Shown piece by piece: positions 1 through 7,482 of a stretch of DNA of 34,029 bases. The position numbers were made by a program, and so were the translations under genes. Source of the DNA: Magnetospirillum fulvum MGU-K5 (lineage in GTDB: Bacteria; Pseudomonadota; Alphaproteobacteria; Rhodospirillales; Magnetospirillaceae); NCBI RefSeq assembly GCF_000442515.1, contig NZ_AQPH01000037.1, forward strand, positions 1 through 34,029. The letters are read 5' to 3'. The first letter of the stretch is position 1. Each line of letters starts with the position of its first letter. A model generated the notes under the pieces. The model made no database searches. It was not told the DNA's origin and saw nothing but the letters and a program-made list of their open reading frames with translations.

Positions 1-161
1 GGAGCCTTGTCGATCTGGTCGTAGGCCGTGAAGGTGGCTCCGCCGGTCTCGGCCAGAACCTTGGTGATCGCCGCAGTCAACGAGGTCTTGCCATGGTCAA
101 CGTGACCGATGGTGCCGATGTTGCAGTGCGGCTTGTTGCGCTCGAATTTCGCCTTAGCCAT
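1..161 (-). CDS. tuf: Elongation factor Tu, N-terminal part (truncated by window edge)
   Basis: Reading the minus strand from an ATG at 159-161 gives [20 protein letters not shown], the standard EF-Tu N-terminus, followed by the P-loop [11 protein letters not shown] of the GTPase domain. EF-Tu delivers aminoacyl-tRNA to the ribosomal A site as a GTP complex. Only about 53 codons are present; the rest lies beyond position 1. tRNA-Gly and tRNA-Tyr lie just upstream on the same strand, so a tRNA-tuf co-transcript is plausible, as in many alphaproteobacteria. Identification is secure because the GTPase motif and N-terminus are near invariant. Whether this is one of two tuf copies cannot be seen. 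Confidence 0.97.
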   Translation of the reverse strand, partial: MAKAKFERNKPHCNIGTIGHVDHGKTSLTAAITKVLAETGGATFTAYDQIDKA

Positions 162-237
162 TTTTCAACCCGTCTGATCGCGGCGGCTGCCGCATGGTTC
201 AATACCTGGACCCCGGTCGGGCCGCCGTAAGCGCGGA

Positions 238-311
238 TGGAGCGGGTGAGGGGAATCGAACCCCCGTCATCAGCTTGGAAGGCTGTTGCTCTACCATTGA
301 GCTACACCCGC
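238..311 (-). tRNA. tRNA-Gly (anticodon TCC)
   Basis: The reverse complement folds into a 74-nt cloverleaf. The acceptor stem GCGGGTG pairs with CACCCGC, the D-arm contains AGCTCAATGGTAGAGC, the anticodon loop is CTTCCAA with anticodon TCC, and the T-arm carries GGTTCGATTCC. CCA is encoded (238-240 on the plus strand as TGG). It lies between tRNA-Tyr and tuf on the same strand. Confidence 0.97.
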
Positions 312-391
312 CAATCCGTCCACGCGACCTCACCACCCGGCGCTTTCCCGAGAAGCGTACTCCGCCTCCCCGGGAACATCCGAGAAGAGTT

Positions 392-477
392 TGGTGGAGG
401 GAGAAGGATTCGAACCTTCGTAGACTTCCGTCGGCAGATTTACAGTCTGCTGCCATTGACCGCTCGGCCACCCCTCC
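392..477 (-). tRNA. tRNA-Tyr (anticodon GTA)
   Basis: The reverse complement is an 86-nt class II tRNA. It begins GGAGGGGTGGCCGAGCGG, has the anticodon loop CTGTAAA (GTA), a long variable arm and the T-loop GGTTCGAATCC, and encodes CCA at its 3' end. The acceptor stem pairs fully apart from one G-U at the seventh pair. The long variable arm with GTA marks it as tyrosine rather than serine or leucine. Confidence 0.97.
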
Positions 478-592
478 CCATCCTCTACCACCAGCGAAAG
501 CCGGGGGCGACGGGAGCGCTGTACTATGGGAATTTGCCAGCGCTTGTCAATCCGAAAATGACTCACTACAACGCTGGCATTGGAGGTACCCC

Positions 593-1402
593 ATGAAACC
601 CACACATTCCAGCGACGATTCCCGCCCCTCTCGCCGGGGACGGTCGCCGTCGCGCGGCGGGGGACATCGCGATGGCGGCGACCGGGGCGGCGGCGCTTCG
701 GTCTGGCTGTACGGCACTCACGCGGTGACGGCAGCGCTGGCCAATCCCGAGCGCAAGATCCGCCGGATCGTCGCCACCGCCGAAATGGCCCGCACCCTGC
801 CCCCCTCGCGTCTGCCCCCCGACCTGATGGCCCGCCCGGAAATCGACCGCCTGCTTCCCGCCGGAGCGGTGCACCAGGGCGTCGCGGTGCTGGTCGAGCC
901 CCTGCCCGCCTGGGGCGTCGAGGATGTCGTCCGCGCCGGAGCCCTGACCGAACGGGCGATCGTCGTCGTGCTGGATCAAGTCACCGACCCCCACAATGTC
1001 GGAGCGATTCTCCGCTCTGCCGCCGCGTTCGGCGCGTTGGCCGTGATCGTCCCCGACCGCCATGCCCCCGAGGAAACCGGTGCCCTAGCCAAGTCCGCCT
1101 CGGGCGCGCTGGAACGGATGCCGCTGGTACGGGTGACCAATCTGGCCCGCGCCCTGGATTTGCTGAAGGATGGCGGATTCTGGATCGCCGGTCTGGCCGC
1201 CGACGCCCCCAAGACCCTGGCTCAGGCCGGATTGTCGGGACGGGTGGCGATGGTGTTGGGAGCCGAAGGCGACGGCCTGCGCCGCCTGACCCGCGAGCAT
1301 TGCGACCATCTGGTCCGGCTGCCGATGACCGGCGAGATGGAAAGCCTTAACGTCTCGAACGCCGCCGCTGTTGCCCTCTACGAACTGGCCCGCGACGCGT
1401 AA
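593..1402 (+). CDS. rlmB: SpoU/TrmH-family 23S rRNA 2'-O-ribose methyltransferase (RlmB-like)
   Basis: Predicted protein of 269 aa that uses SAM to methylate a guanosine 2'-OH; RlmB acts at G2251 of 23S rRNA. The start is the ATG at 593 with GGAGG at 582-586; the frame stays open upstream through the tRNA genes, which is not credible coding. A basic, Gly/Arg-rich tail of about 40 residues precedes a substrate-binding domain (GTHAVTAAL region). The SPOUT knot shows all three motifs: DQVTDPHNVGAILRSAAAFG, VLGAEGDGLRRLT and MESLNVSNAAAVALYE. The gene is divergent from the tRNA-tuf block. Family certain; exact nucleotide target inferred. Confidence 0.9.
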   Translation: MKPTHSSDDSRPSRRGRSPSRGGGHRDGGDRGGGASVWLYGTHAVTAALANPERKIRRIVATAEMARTLPPSRLPPDLMARPEIDRLLPAGAVHQGVAVLVEPLPAWGVEDVVRAGALTERAIVVVLDQVTDPHNVGAILRSAAAFGALAVIVPDRHAPEETGALAKSASGALERMPLVRVTNLARALDLLKDGGFWIAGLAADAPKTLAQAGLSGRVAMVLGAEGDGLRRLTREHCDHLVRLPMTGEMESLNVSNAAAVALYELARDA

Positions 1403-1409
1403 CCCCGAT

Positions 1410-1453
1410 GCGGCGGCGGTCCGGCAGTCGTCTTAGGGCGACGGGGCCGCCGC
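1410..1453. terminator. Weak hairpin between convergent genes
   Basis: GCGGCGG at 1413-1419 can pair with CCGCCGC at 1447-1453, with an inner GTCG/CGAC pair (1427-1430 and 1439-1442). It straddles the 3' ends of two convergent genes (ends at 1402 and 1433). There is no U-tract, so this is at best a weak bidirectional terminator. Confidence 0.3.
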
Positions 1454-2077
1454 GCACAGGGCTTCGATATCGCCCGACACGATCAGGGGCAGATGCTGGG
1501 TAATCCGCTCGATCGGCCAATCCCACCACGCCAGCCGGTTCAGTCGCTCAATCGTTTCCGGTGGGAAGCGGCTACGGATCGTCCGGGCCGGATTGCCCCC
1601 AACGATCGCATAAGCGGGCACGTCGGCGGTCACCACCGAACGGGACGAAATGATCGCACCATTGCCGATCGTAACCCCCGGCATCACCAAAACGTCGTAG
1701 CCGATCCAGACATCGTTGCCGACCAATGTGTCGCCCTTATAGGGCAGATCGGCCGGGTCGGGCGCCACCGTTTCCCAACCATTGCCGAAAATATAAAACG
1801 GATAGGTAGAAAATCCCGACATCTTGTGATTGGCGCCGTTCATGATGAATTTGACGCCACGAGCCAGGGCACAGAACTTCCCGATCACCAATTTGTCGCC
1901 GATAAACGGGAAGTGATAGAGGACATTCCGCTCGAACTCTTCCGACCCGTCCGGGTCGTCGTAATACGTGTATTCGCCGATTTCGATATTGGGATTGGAT
2001 ACGGTGTTGCGGACGAAGCACACCTGAGGAAATCCCGCCATCGGATGGGGATTACGCGGGTCCGGACCCATCGCCAT
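1433..2077 (-). CDS. CatB/Vat-type hexapeptide-repeat acetyltransferase
   Basis: 214 aa. This is the left-handed beta-helix xenobiotic acetyltransferase (XAT) family, which transfers acetyl from acetyl-CoA to hydroxyl groups; members include CatB and Vat enzymes acting on chloramphenicol and streptogramins. Visible features are the region IEIGEYTYYDD, a family His in MNGANHKMSG, hexapeptide repeats across IGKFCALARGVKFI and VGNDVWIGYDVLVMPGVTIG, then GNGAIISSRSVVTADVPAYA, and the closing IVGGNPARTIRSRF followed by a Trp-rich helix. The length matches the family. It lies 14 bp downstream of the transglycosylase gene on the same strand. Many chromosomal members are not resistance genes, so the substrate is unknown. 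Confidence 0.88.
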   Translation of the reverse strand: MAMGPDPRNPHPMAGFPQVCFVRNTVSNPNIEIGEYTYYDDPDGSEEFERNVLYHFPFIGDKLVIGKFCALARGVKFIMNGANHKMSGFSTYPFYIFGNGWETVAPDPADLPYKGDTLVGNDVWIGYDVLVMPGVTIGNGAIISSRSVVTADVPAYAIVGGNPARTIRSRFPPETIERLNRLAWWDWPIERITQHLPLIVSGDIEALCAAAPSP

Positions 2078-2091
2078 CGAACGGATTCTCC

Positions 2092-3045
2092 CTAAACGTC
2101 CTGACCGGCGCGGATCGCGTCAACGATGTCCTTCATGCTGCGGACCTCGACGCGAGAGGTCGCCGTGGTCGGGATCGCGGCGCGGAAGCCTCCCCCCTCG
2201 GACAGCGAGATCGTCACGGCGGCGGAATTGGAAACCGCCGCCGGAACCGATGCCATCGCCTGGGTCGCGGTCGGATCGGTCGCTGGAGCCGGATCGGACG
2301 GAGCCGCCTGTTGCGCGGCCAATTGCGCCGCCGCCTGCTCGGCGGCAAGGTCGGGACGCGGTTCAGGCCGCAGCGCCGCCAGATCGGCACGACCTTTGTG
2401 GGCGCTGCTGTAACGCGCCTGCACGGAATTATAGAGGCTGGTGACCGAGCGGGCCTCGCGGCTGCCGGGATCGCGGAACAATTCGGGATTGGCCCGCGCC
2501 GCCTCGGGCAGCAGGCTGTGGGCGGAATCGTCGGGGGCGCTGGCCATCCCCTCGATCACCCGGACCGCCCCGCCCGCCCCCAGGAAATGGGCGAGATGGA
2601 GATCCGACGCGGTGGCGGGCCGCCCCAGCTTGCGTTCCAGAACCTTGGAATTGTCGCGAGCATATTCGGCGGCCATCATCGCCGATAATTCAGGATCCTT
2701 ACGCAATTCGAGCACCGCCGCCTTCATCGTCTTGTCGGCGATGTCGAGGCGGCCGTTCGGCCCCCGAGTGATCGCGGCGGCCTGTTCGCTCAGCCCATGC
2801 TTGGCCCCATGGCGGCGCACCATGTCCATCCAGGTCTGACTGGTGAACTGGAACAGCCCCGCCGCCGAAGAGCGGGTATTGCAGGCCTGGGGATCGAGTC
2901 CGCTTTCCCGCGCGGCCTGGGCCAGCAGATAATCGAACGAAACCCCGGTGGCGCTGGCGGCCTCGCGGATGCCGGTGACGACCCGGCTCGTCCCGGACGC
3001 GGAGGCAATCTGGCTGGCAGTCGTGTCGGCGGTCGGAGTCTGCAT
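2092..3045 (-). CDS. Lytic transglycosylase-like (SLT-fold) protein without signal peptide
   Basis: 317 aa. The core around residues 40-90 (LLAQAARESGLDP, then SSAAGLFQFTSQTW) matches the Slt-type muramidase fold; Glu47 in ARESG is the expected catalytic acid and GLFQFT the conserved second motif. Such enzymes cleave the MurNAc-GlcNAc bond of peptidoglycan. The start ATG at 3043-3045 has GAGG six bases upstream. There is no hydrophobic signal sequence: the N-terminus is polar (MQTPTADTTASQIASASG), so export would need another route or the protein acts from inside. The C-terminal third is Ala/Pro/Gln-rich and looks disordered. It probably shares an operon with the acetyltransferase. Family fairly sure; role unknown. 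Confidence 0.82.
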   Translation of the reverse strand: MQTPTADTTASQIASASGTSRVVTGIREAASATGVSFDYLLAQAARESGLDPQACNTRSSAAGLFQFTSQTWMDMVRRHGAKHGLSEQAAAITRGPNGRLDIADKTMKAAVLELRKDPELSAMMAAEYARDNSKVLERKLGRPATASDLHLAHFLGAGGAVRVIEGMASAPDDSAHSLLPEAARANPELFRDPGSREARSVTSLYNSVQARYSSAHKGRADLAALRPEPRPDLAAEQAAAQLAAQQAAPSDPAPATDPTATQAMASVPAAVSNSAAVTISLSEGGGFRAAIPTTATSRVEVRSMKDIVDAIRAGQDV

Positions 3046-3091
3046 GGGCGACCTCGCGGTTTGGCGACGTCCCGATCCTAACAGAAATTAG

Positions 3092-3583
3092 TTACCGAGA
3101 CTTCACCGGCTCTCCCTGAAAGATGGGATGTTCGACCCGATCGCCAAGATGCAGCCCGAAGCGGGCAGCGCTGCCCGCCGGGAGTTCCAGCACGCCCAGC
3201 ACCATCTGGGCCGGGCCGCGCGGCTGGAGTGAGCCGGGCTCGGCGTTTTGCTCGATATGGACGATCCGCCCCCCGGCATCGAGGAACAACATGTCGAGCG
3301 GAATCAGGGTGTTCTTCATCCACATCGCCACCATCCGGGGCCGACCGAAATCAAACAGCATCCCGGTATCCGGGGCGAGAGAGTGGCGAAACATCAGCCC
3401 CTGCTCCAATTGCGCCGGTGTCGTCGCCAGTTCGACCGCCAGGGCGGTGCGGTGACCATCCCGTGCGGCGACCAGATCGACCCGCGACGCGCCGAACTCA
3501 ACCGTCTGGGCGGCCCAAGACGGCGCGCCCGTCATCAGCCCGATCAGCAACGCCAGCGCCAGCCCCATCCGTCCGACCCGCAT
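3092..3583 (-). CDS. Secreted DUF192-family protein
   Basis: 163 aa when started at the ATG at 3581-3583, chosen because AAGGAG lies about seven bases upstream. An ATG two codons earlier is too close to that site, and the open frame further upstream runs through AT-rich non-coding DNA. An N-terminal Sec signal (MRVGRMGLALALLIGLMTGA, cleavage likely after the Ala of PSWA near residue 24) points to the periplasm. The DUF192 core follows: QLEQGLMFR, then GMLFDFGRPR with VAMWMKNTLIPLDMLFLD, and the conserved VLELPAGSA near the C-terminus. The family is a small beta-barrel of unknown biochemical role. The upstream region is exceptionally AT-rich and palindromic. Confidence 0.88.
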   Translation of the reverse strand: MRVGRMGLALALLIGLMTGAPSWAAQTVEFGASRVDLVAARDGHRTALAVELATTPAQLEQGLMFRHSLAPDTGMLFDFGRPRMVAMWMKNTLIPLDMLFLDAGGRIVHIEQNAEPGSLQPRGPAQMVLGVLELPAGSAARFGLHLGDRVEHPIFQGEPVKSR

Positions 3584-3665
3584 CCCCATTCTCCTTCGAT
3601 TGCTGGCCTCCGTGCCGCCCAGCATCGTGGCGACAGCGAACCGGCGACGCAAGCCGGTGGATTCC

Positions 3666-3708
3666 GATAAAATTTTATCAGTATTTATTTCAAATAAGCT
3701 ATAAATAC
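3666..3708. promoter_or_regulatory. AT-rich cluster of palindromes upstream of the DUF192 gene
   Basis: GATAAAATTTTATC at 3666-3679 is a perfect 14-bp palindrome. GTATTTAT at 3681-3688 is inverted as ATAAATAC at 3701-3708, and inside it TTATTT (3685-3690) mirrors AAATAA (3692-3697) around one C. The cluster sits about 85-125 bp upstream of the DUF192 start. Such nested AT dyads resemble operators or binding sites for AT-preferring nucleoid proteins; which protein binds is not visible. Confidence 0.5.
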
Positions 3709-3906
3709 AAAATGTCACGTTTAGATACATTTTCTGTTTTAATTCCTGAGAATCATGCTAATTTAGGTATAGCTGTGCCGATGGAATAATAAAACCCCCG
3801 GCATAACTGTCGGAAACACCGTCCTGGGGGAACCCCGCCATCCCCACCCCCCTTGACGAACGTGGCGCGGCGCGAAGCGCGGTGCCGATCTTTTCCGGCT
3901 CAGACG

Positions 3907-3939
3907 AAGGGGGTACCGTCCCTGTGTCGGTACCCCCTT
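3907..3939 (+). terminator. Strong 12-bp hairpin ahead of purQ (attenuator or terminator)
   Basis: AAGGGGGTACCG at 3907-3918 pairs perfectly with CGGTACCCCCTT at 3928-3939 around a 9-nt loop. It is followed on the plus strand by TTGTCTGTTA, a poor U-tract. Since the flanking genes diverge, the hairpin ends neither of them. It would either close an unannotated short plus-strand transcript (about 3790-3940) or sit in the purQ leader as an attenuator. Confidence 0.5.
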
Positions 3940-4046
3940 TGTCTGTTACCCCACCCCCGACCAGATCACCGCTTGAAGCGTCTGGAATCCGGGGCGCATC
4001 CGGGGTACACCATTCCTTCGACTTCACTTGCGCGAAGGCCTTGCCC

Positions 4047-4736
4047 TTGAAAGCCGCGATCATCGTTTTCCCCGGCTCCAACTGCGACCGCGACGTCGCC
4101 GTGGTGCTGGAAGCCAGCCTGGGCTACCGCCCCCTGATGGTATGGCACCGCGACACCGACCTGCCCGACCTCGATCTGATCGTCGTGCCGGGCGGGTTCT
4201 CCTATGGCGACTATCTGCGCTGTGGCGCGATGGCGGCCCACTCGCCGGTTCTGCGCGAGGTCAAGGCCCGCGCCGAGAAGGGAACCCGCGTGCTGGGCAT
4301 CTGCAACGGCTTCCAGATTTTGACCGAAGCCGGTCTGCTCCCCGGTGTGCTGATGCGCAACCGCGATCTGCGCTTCATCTGCCGCGACGTCCACCTTCGG
4401 GTCGAGACCGACGCGACCGACTTCACCCGCGGCTATCAGGCCGGGCAGGTGGTGCGGTTCCCGATCGCTCATGCCGAGGGCAATTTCTTTGCCGATGCCG
4501 AAACGGTCAAGGCGATCGAGGGCAACGGTCAGGTCGCGTTCCGCTATTGCGATGCCGATGGCGCGGTGACCGAGGCGGCCAACCCCAACGGCTCGCTCGG
4601 CAACATTGCCGGTATCTACAATCCCGGCCGCACCGTGCTGGGCCTGATGCCGCATCCCGAGCGGCTGGCCGAAGACCTGCTTGGCGGGTCGGATGGCAAG
4701 ACGATGTTCGATTCCCTGGTGGAGGCCCTGTCTTGA
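4047..4736 (+). CDS. purQ: Phosphoribosylformylglycinamidine synthase, glutaminase subunit PurQ
   Basis: 229 aa, class I glutamine amidotransferase that releases ammonia from glutamine for the FGAM synthase step of purine synthesis. I start it at the TTG at 4047-4049 (protein [16 protein letters not shown]) because GAAGG lies 8 bp upstream and family members begin here. The upstream in-frame extension has no family resemblance. The catalytic triad is visible: Cys86 in LGICNGFQ, and His203 and Glu205 in LMPHPERL. Its stop overlaps the purL start as TTGA at 4733-4736, so the two are translationally coupled. The small subunit PurS, needed by this complex, must lie elsewhere. Confidence 0.96.
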   Translation: MKAAIIVFPGSNCDRDVAVVLEASLGYRPLMVWHRDTDLPDLDLIVVPGGFSYGDYLRCGAMAAHSPVLREVKARAEKGTRVLGICNGFQILTEAGLLPGVLMRNRDLRFICRDVHLRVETDATDFTRGYQAGQVVRFPIAHAEGNFFADAETVKAIEGNGQVAFRYCDADGAVTEAANPNGSLGNIAGIYNPGRTVLGLMPHPERLAEDLLGGSDGKTMFDSLVEALS

Positions 4737-6931
4737 CCGCGATCACCCCCGACATCATCGCCCAGCATGGCCTGAAGCCTGATGAGTACGCCAAGGTTCT
4801 CGAAATCCTGGGCCGCGAGCCCAATCTGACCGAACTCGGTATCTTCTCGGTGATGTGGTCCGAGCATTGCTCGTACAAATCCTCGAAGAAGTGGCTGAAG
4901 ACCCTGCCGACCAAGGCGCCCTGGGTGATCCGTGGTCCGGGCGAGAATGCCGGTGTCATCGACATCGGCGACAATCAGGCGATCATCTTCAAGATGGAAA
5001 GCCACAACCACCCCAGCTTCATCGAGCCCTATCAGGGCGCGGCGACCGGGGTCGGCGGCATCCTGCGCGACGTCTTCACCATGGGCGCGCGGCCGATCGC
5101 CAACCTCAACGCGCTCCGCTTCGGCGATCCCGCTCACCCCAAGACCCGTCATCTTGTCGCGGGCGTGGTGTCGGGCATCGGCGGCTATGGCAATTGCGTC
5201 GGCGTGCCGACGGTGGGGGGCGAGGTTAATTTCCACCCCTCCTACAACGGCAACATCCTGGTCAACGCGATGACCGTCGGTCTGGCCGACAAGGACCGGA
5301 TTTTCTATTCCGCCGCCGCCGGGATCGGTAATCCGGTGGTCTATGTGGGCTCGAAGACCGGGCGTGACGGCATCCACGGCGCGACGATGGCCTCGGCCGA
5401 GTTCGACGAGAAGTCCGAGGAAAAGCGTCCGACCGTCCAGGTCGGCGACCCCTTCACCGAAAAGCTGCTGATCGAAGCCTGTCTGGAACTGATGGCGACC
5501 GATGCGATCGTCGCGATCCAGGACATGGGCGCCGCCGGTCTGACCTCGTCCTCGTTCGAGATGGCCTCGAAGGGCGGGCTGGGGATCGAGATGAATCTCG
5601 ACCTCGTGCCGATGCGCGAAGAGGGGATGAGCGCCTACGAGATCATGCTGTCGGAATCCCAGGAACGGATGCTGATGGTGATCAAGCCGGGCCGCGAGGA
5701 TCTGGCCCGCGCCGTGTTCGAGAAGTGGGAACTCGATTTCGCCATCGTCGGCCATCTGACCGACACCGGGCGGATGGTGCTGTCGCGCCATGGCGAAATC
5801 GTCGCCGATCTGCCGATCGACCCGCTGGCGCTGGCTTCGCCGGAATATGACCGCCCCTGGGTTCAGCCGACCAAGCGTCAGCCGGTCGATGCCCGCGAGA
5901 TCGAAACGGTCTGCCCGGTCGAAGCGTTGAAGACTCTGCTGGGTACCCCTGACCTCGCCTCGCGGCGCTGGATCTGGGAACAGTACGACCACATGGTGAT
6001 GGGCGACACCGTCCAGCGTCCGGGCGGAGATGCCGCCGTGGTCCGCGTCCACGCCACCGGCAAGGGCGTCGCGATCACCACCGACGTCACCCCCCGCTAT
6101 GTCGTCGCCGACCCCTATGAGGGCGGCCGTCAGGCGGTGGCCGAGGCTTATCGCAACCTGTCCGCCGTCGGCGCGCTGCCGCTCGCCGTCACCGACAATC
6201 TGAATTTCGGCAATCCGGAAAAGCCCGAGATCATGGGCCAGATCGTCGAGGCGATCCGGGGCATGGGTCAGGCTTGTCGCGAGTTGGACTTCCCGGTCGT
6301 GTCGGGCAACGTCTCGCTTTACAACGAGACCCAGGGCGAAGCGATCCTGCCCACCCCGGCAATCGGTGGTGTCGGTCTGCTGGCCGATGTCAGCCGCAGC
6401 GCCACGATCGACATCAAAGGCACGGGCAACGCGATCGTCCTGATCGGCGAGACCAAGGGCTGGCTGGGGGCTTCGCTGTATCTGCGCGAAATCTGCGGCC
6501 GCGAGGAAGGCTCGCCGCCGCCGGTCGCCCTGCACCGCGAGCGCCGCGCCGGTGAGCTGGTCCGCCAGTTGATCGGCGACGGTCTGGTCCAGGCCAGCCA
6601 CGACATTTCCGACGGCGGCCTGCTGGTCGCGGTCGCCGAAATGGCGATGGCCTCGAAGGATCAGATCGGTGTTGCCCTCGATGCGCCGTCCACCCTGCCG
6701 CTGCACGCCTGGTGCTTTGGCGAGGATCAGGGCCGTTACGTCCTTGAGGTCCGCGACGACGATCTTCCCACCGTGCTGGAAGAAGCGGTCGAGCACGACA
6801 CCGCCGTCCGGGTGATCGGTCGTACCGGCGGCCATGTCATCAGCGTCGGTGGCCGCGCCATCGCCATCGAGGAACTGGTCAAGGTGCACGAAGGCTGGCT
6901 GCCCGCCTACATGAACGGCACCGTCGAGTAA
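4733..6931 (+). CDS. purL: Phosphoribosylformylglycinamidine synthase, synthetase subunit PurL
   Basis: 732 aa, the short (non-fused) PurL that turns FGAR, ATP and ammonia from PurQ into FGAM. It starts at a TTG (4733-4735) overlapping the purQ stop; GGAGG at 4721-4725 is well placed. Landmarks are [20 protein letters not shown] near the N-terminus, [20 protein letters not shown] for ATP/metal binding, the glycine-rich [11 protein letters not shown], and [19 protein letters not shown] near the C-terminus, in two AIRS-like halves. Full length for the family. A GC-rich hairpin follows the stop, then bolA. Confidence 0.97.
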   Translation: MTAITPDIIAQHGLKPDEYAKVLEILGREPNLTELGIFSVMWSEHCSYKSSKKWLKTLPTKAPWVIRGPGENAGVIDIGDNQAIIFKMESHNHPSFIEPYQGAATGVGGILRDVFTMGARPIANLNALRFGDPAHPKTRHLVAGVVSGIGGYGNCVGVPTVGGEVNFHPSYNGNILVNAMTVGLADKDRIFYSAAAGIGNPVVYVGSKTGRDGIHGATMASAEFDEKSEEKRPTVQVGDPFTEKLLIEACLELMATDAIVAIQDMGAAGLTSSSFEMASKGGLGIEMNLDLVPMREEGMSAYEIMLSESQERMLMVIKPGREDLARAVFEKWELDFAIVGHLTDTGRMVLSRHGEIVADLPIDPLALASPEYDRPWVQPTKRQPVDAREIETVCPVEALKTLLGTPDLASRRWIWEQYDHMVMGDTVQRPGGDAAVVRVHATGKGVAITTDVTPRYVVADPYEGGRQAVAEAYRNLSAVGALPLAVTDNLNFGNPEKPEIMGQIVEAIRGMGQACRELDFPVVSGNVSLYNETQGEAILPTPAIGGVGLLADVSRSATIDIKGTGNAIVLIGETKGWLGASLYLREICGREEGSPPPVALHRERRAGELVRQLIGDGLVQASHDISDGGLLVAVAEMAMASKDQIGVALDAPSTLPLHAWCFGEDQGRYVLEVRDDDLPTVLEEAVEHDTAVRVIGRTGGHVISVGGRAIAIEELVKVHEGWLPAYMNGTVE

Positions 6932-6946
6932 TCTGGTCAGAGGGTG

Positions 6947-6968
6947 AAGGCGGGCTTCGGCCCGCCTT
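6947..6968 (+). terminator. UUCG-loop hairpin after purL
   Basis: AAGGCGGGC at 6947-6955 pairs with GCCCGCCTT at 6960-6968 around the stable tetraloop TTCG. Only three T follow, so termination may be partial and bolA, 33 bp further on, could be read through. Confidence 0.6.
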
Positions 6969-7001
6969 TGCCGTCTGGCTTTCCGCGAAGGACACCCCAT
7001 C

Positions 7002-7247
7002 ATGCCGATGTCCGCAGCCGAAATCGAAGCGCTAATCCGCTCCGGCCTGCCTGATGCCAAGGTGGTGATTGAGGATTTGCGCGGCGACGGCGATCATTAT
7101 TCCGCGCTGGTGGTCTCGCCCAGCTTTACCGGCCTGTCGCGGGTGCGCCGCCATCAGGCGGTCTATGACGCGCTGGGCGGTAAGATGGGCGGCGATCTCC
7201 ACGCCTTGATGCTGAAGACCCTGACGCCCGAGGAAGAGGGGGCATAG
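7002..7247 (+). CDS. bolA: BolA/IbaG-family protein
   Basis: 81 aa, matching the short BolA class. BolA-like proteins work with monothiol glutaredoxins in handling [2Fe-2S] clusters and iron signalling. The fold is recognisable from the N-terminal helix (AAEIEALIRSGLPDAKVVIED), the DGDHYSALVVSPSFTGLSRVRRHQAVY core with its conserved His, and the terminal LHALMLKTLTPEE. The start ATG at 7002 has AAGGA at 6988-6992; the ATG at 7008 is too far from it. In many relatives purL, bolA and grxD are adjacent, but no glutaredoxin gene follows here. Confidence 0.92.
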   Translation: MPMSAAEIEALIRSGLPDAKVVIEDLRGDGDHYSALVVSPSFTGLSRVRRHQAVYDALGGKMGGDLHALMLKTLTPEEEGA

Positions 7248-7286
7248 AGTTTGACCGGGTTTAAGGGAAAACACCCGACCCGTCTT

Positions 7287-7385
7287 GGCCGGGCTTGACC
7301 CGGCCATCCCCTTGGCGCCGCCTAATCCAATGTTTCCAATGACTTTTCGGCCCTGCCCCATCGACCCCCGGGTCAAGCCCGGGGG
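7287..7385. repeat. Pair of oppositely oriented REP-like palindromes
   Basis: TGGCCGGG-CTTGA-CCCGGCCA at 7287-7307 and CCCCCGGG-TCAAG-CCCGGGGG at 7365-7385 are two hairpins. Their cores GGGCTTGACCC and GGGTCAAGCCC are reverse complements, so they form an inverted pair 57 bp apart. They sit between bolA (+) and the UXS gene (-), which converge. I infer a dispersed intergenic repeat unit; they may also act as weak terminators. Confidence 0.65.
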
Positions 7386-7422
7386 CGACGGCCGCCAAAG
7401 CAATATCGTTAAAGTCTGATTT

Positions 7423-7449
7423 TGCCCCCTCCCACCGGGAGAGGGGGCA
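7423..7449. terminator. GC-rich hairpin between convergent genes
   Basis: TGCCCCCTC at 7423-7431 pairs with GAGGGGGCA at 7441-7449 around a short loop. Neither side has a proper U-tract, but it lies where bolA and the UXS gene converge, so a bidirectional terminator or transcript-end stabiliser fits. Confidence 0.45.
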
Positions 7450-7482
7450 TCGCGTCGGGCAAAAGCCTGTTTGGCCCCTCGC

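Larger units (their letters stand above)
3590..4046. other. Divergent intergenic region: AT-rich block plus structured leader
   Basis: These 457 bp hold no protein gene I can support. From about 3660 to 3790 the DNA is strikingly AT-rich for this window and carries several palindromes. From about 3795 to 3940 it is GC-rich with a strong hairpin (listed separately). From 3940 to 4046 I see only the ribosome-binding site for purQ (GAAGG at 4034-4038). The purS gene that commonly precedes purQ is not here: no reading frame resembles its roughly 80-residue product. Short open frames on both strands look random in composition. Confidence 0.7.

Noticed and set aside
3758-4081. 107-codon minus-strand frame in the purQ upstream region
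   Set aside because: No family resemblance, no ribosome site, and it runs through the hairpin and into purQ.
4616-7060. 814-codon open frame antisense to purL
   Set aside because: It mirrors a strongly coding GC-rich gene; composition (His/Asp/Gly/Arg-rich) is that of a shadow frame and it has no domain pattern.
7364-7449. CRISPR-like repeats
   Set aside because: Only two palindromes in opposite orientation and one unrelated hairpin; no regular spacing or third unit.
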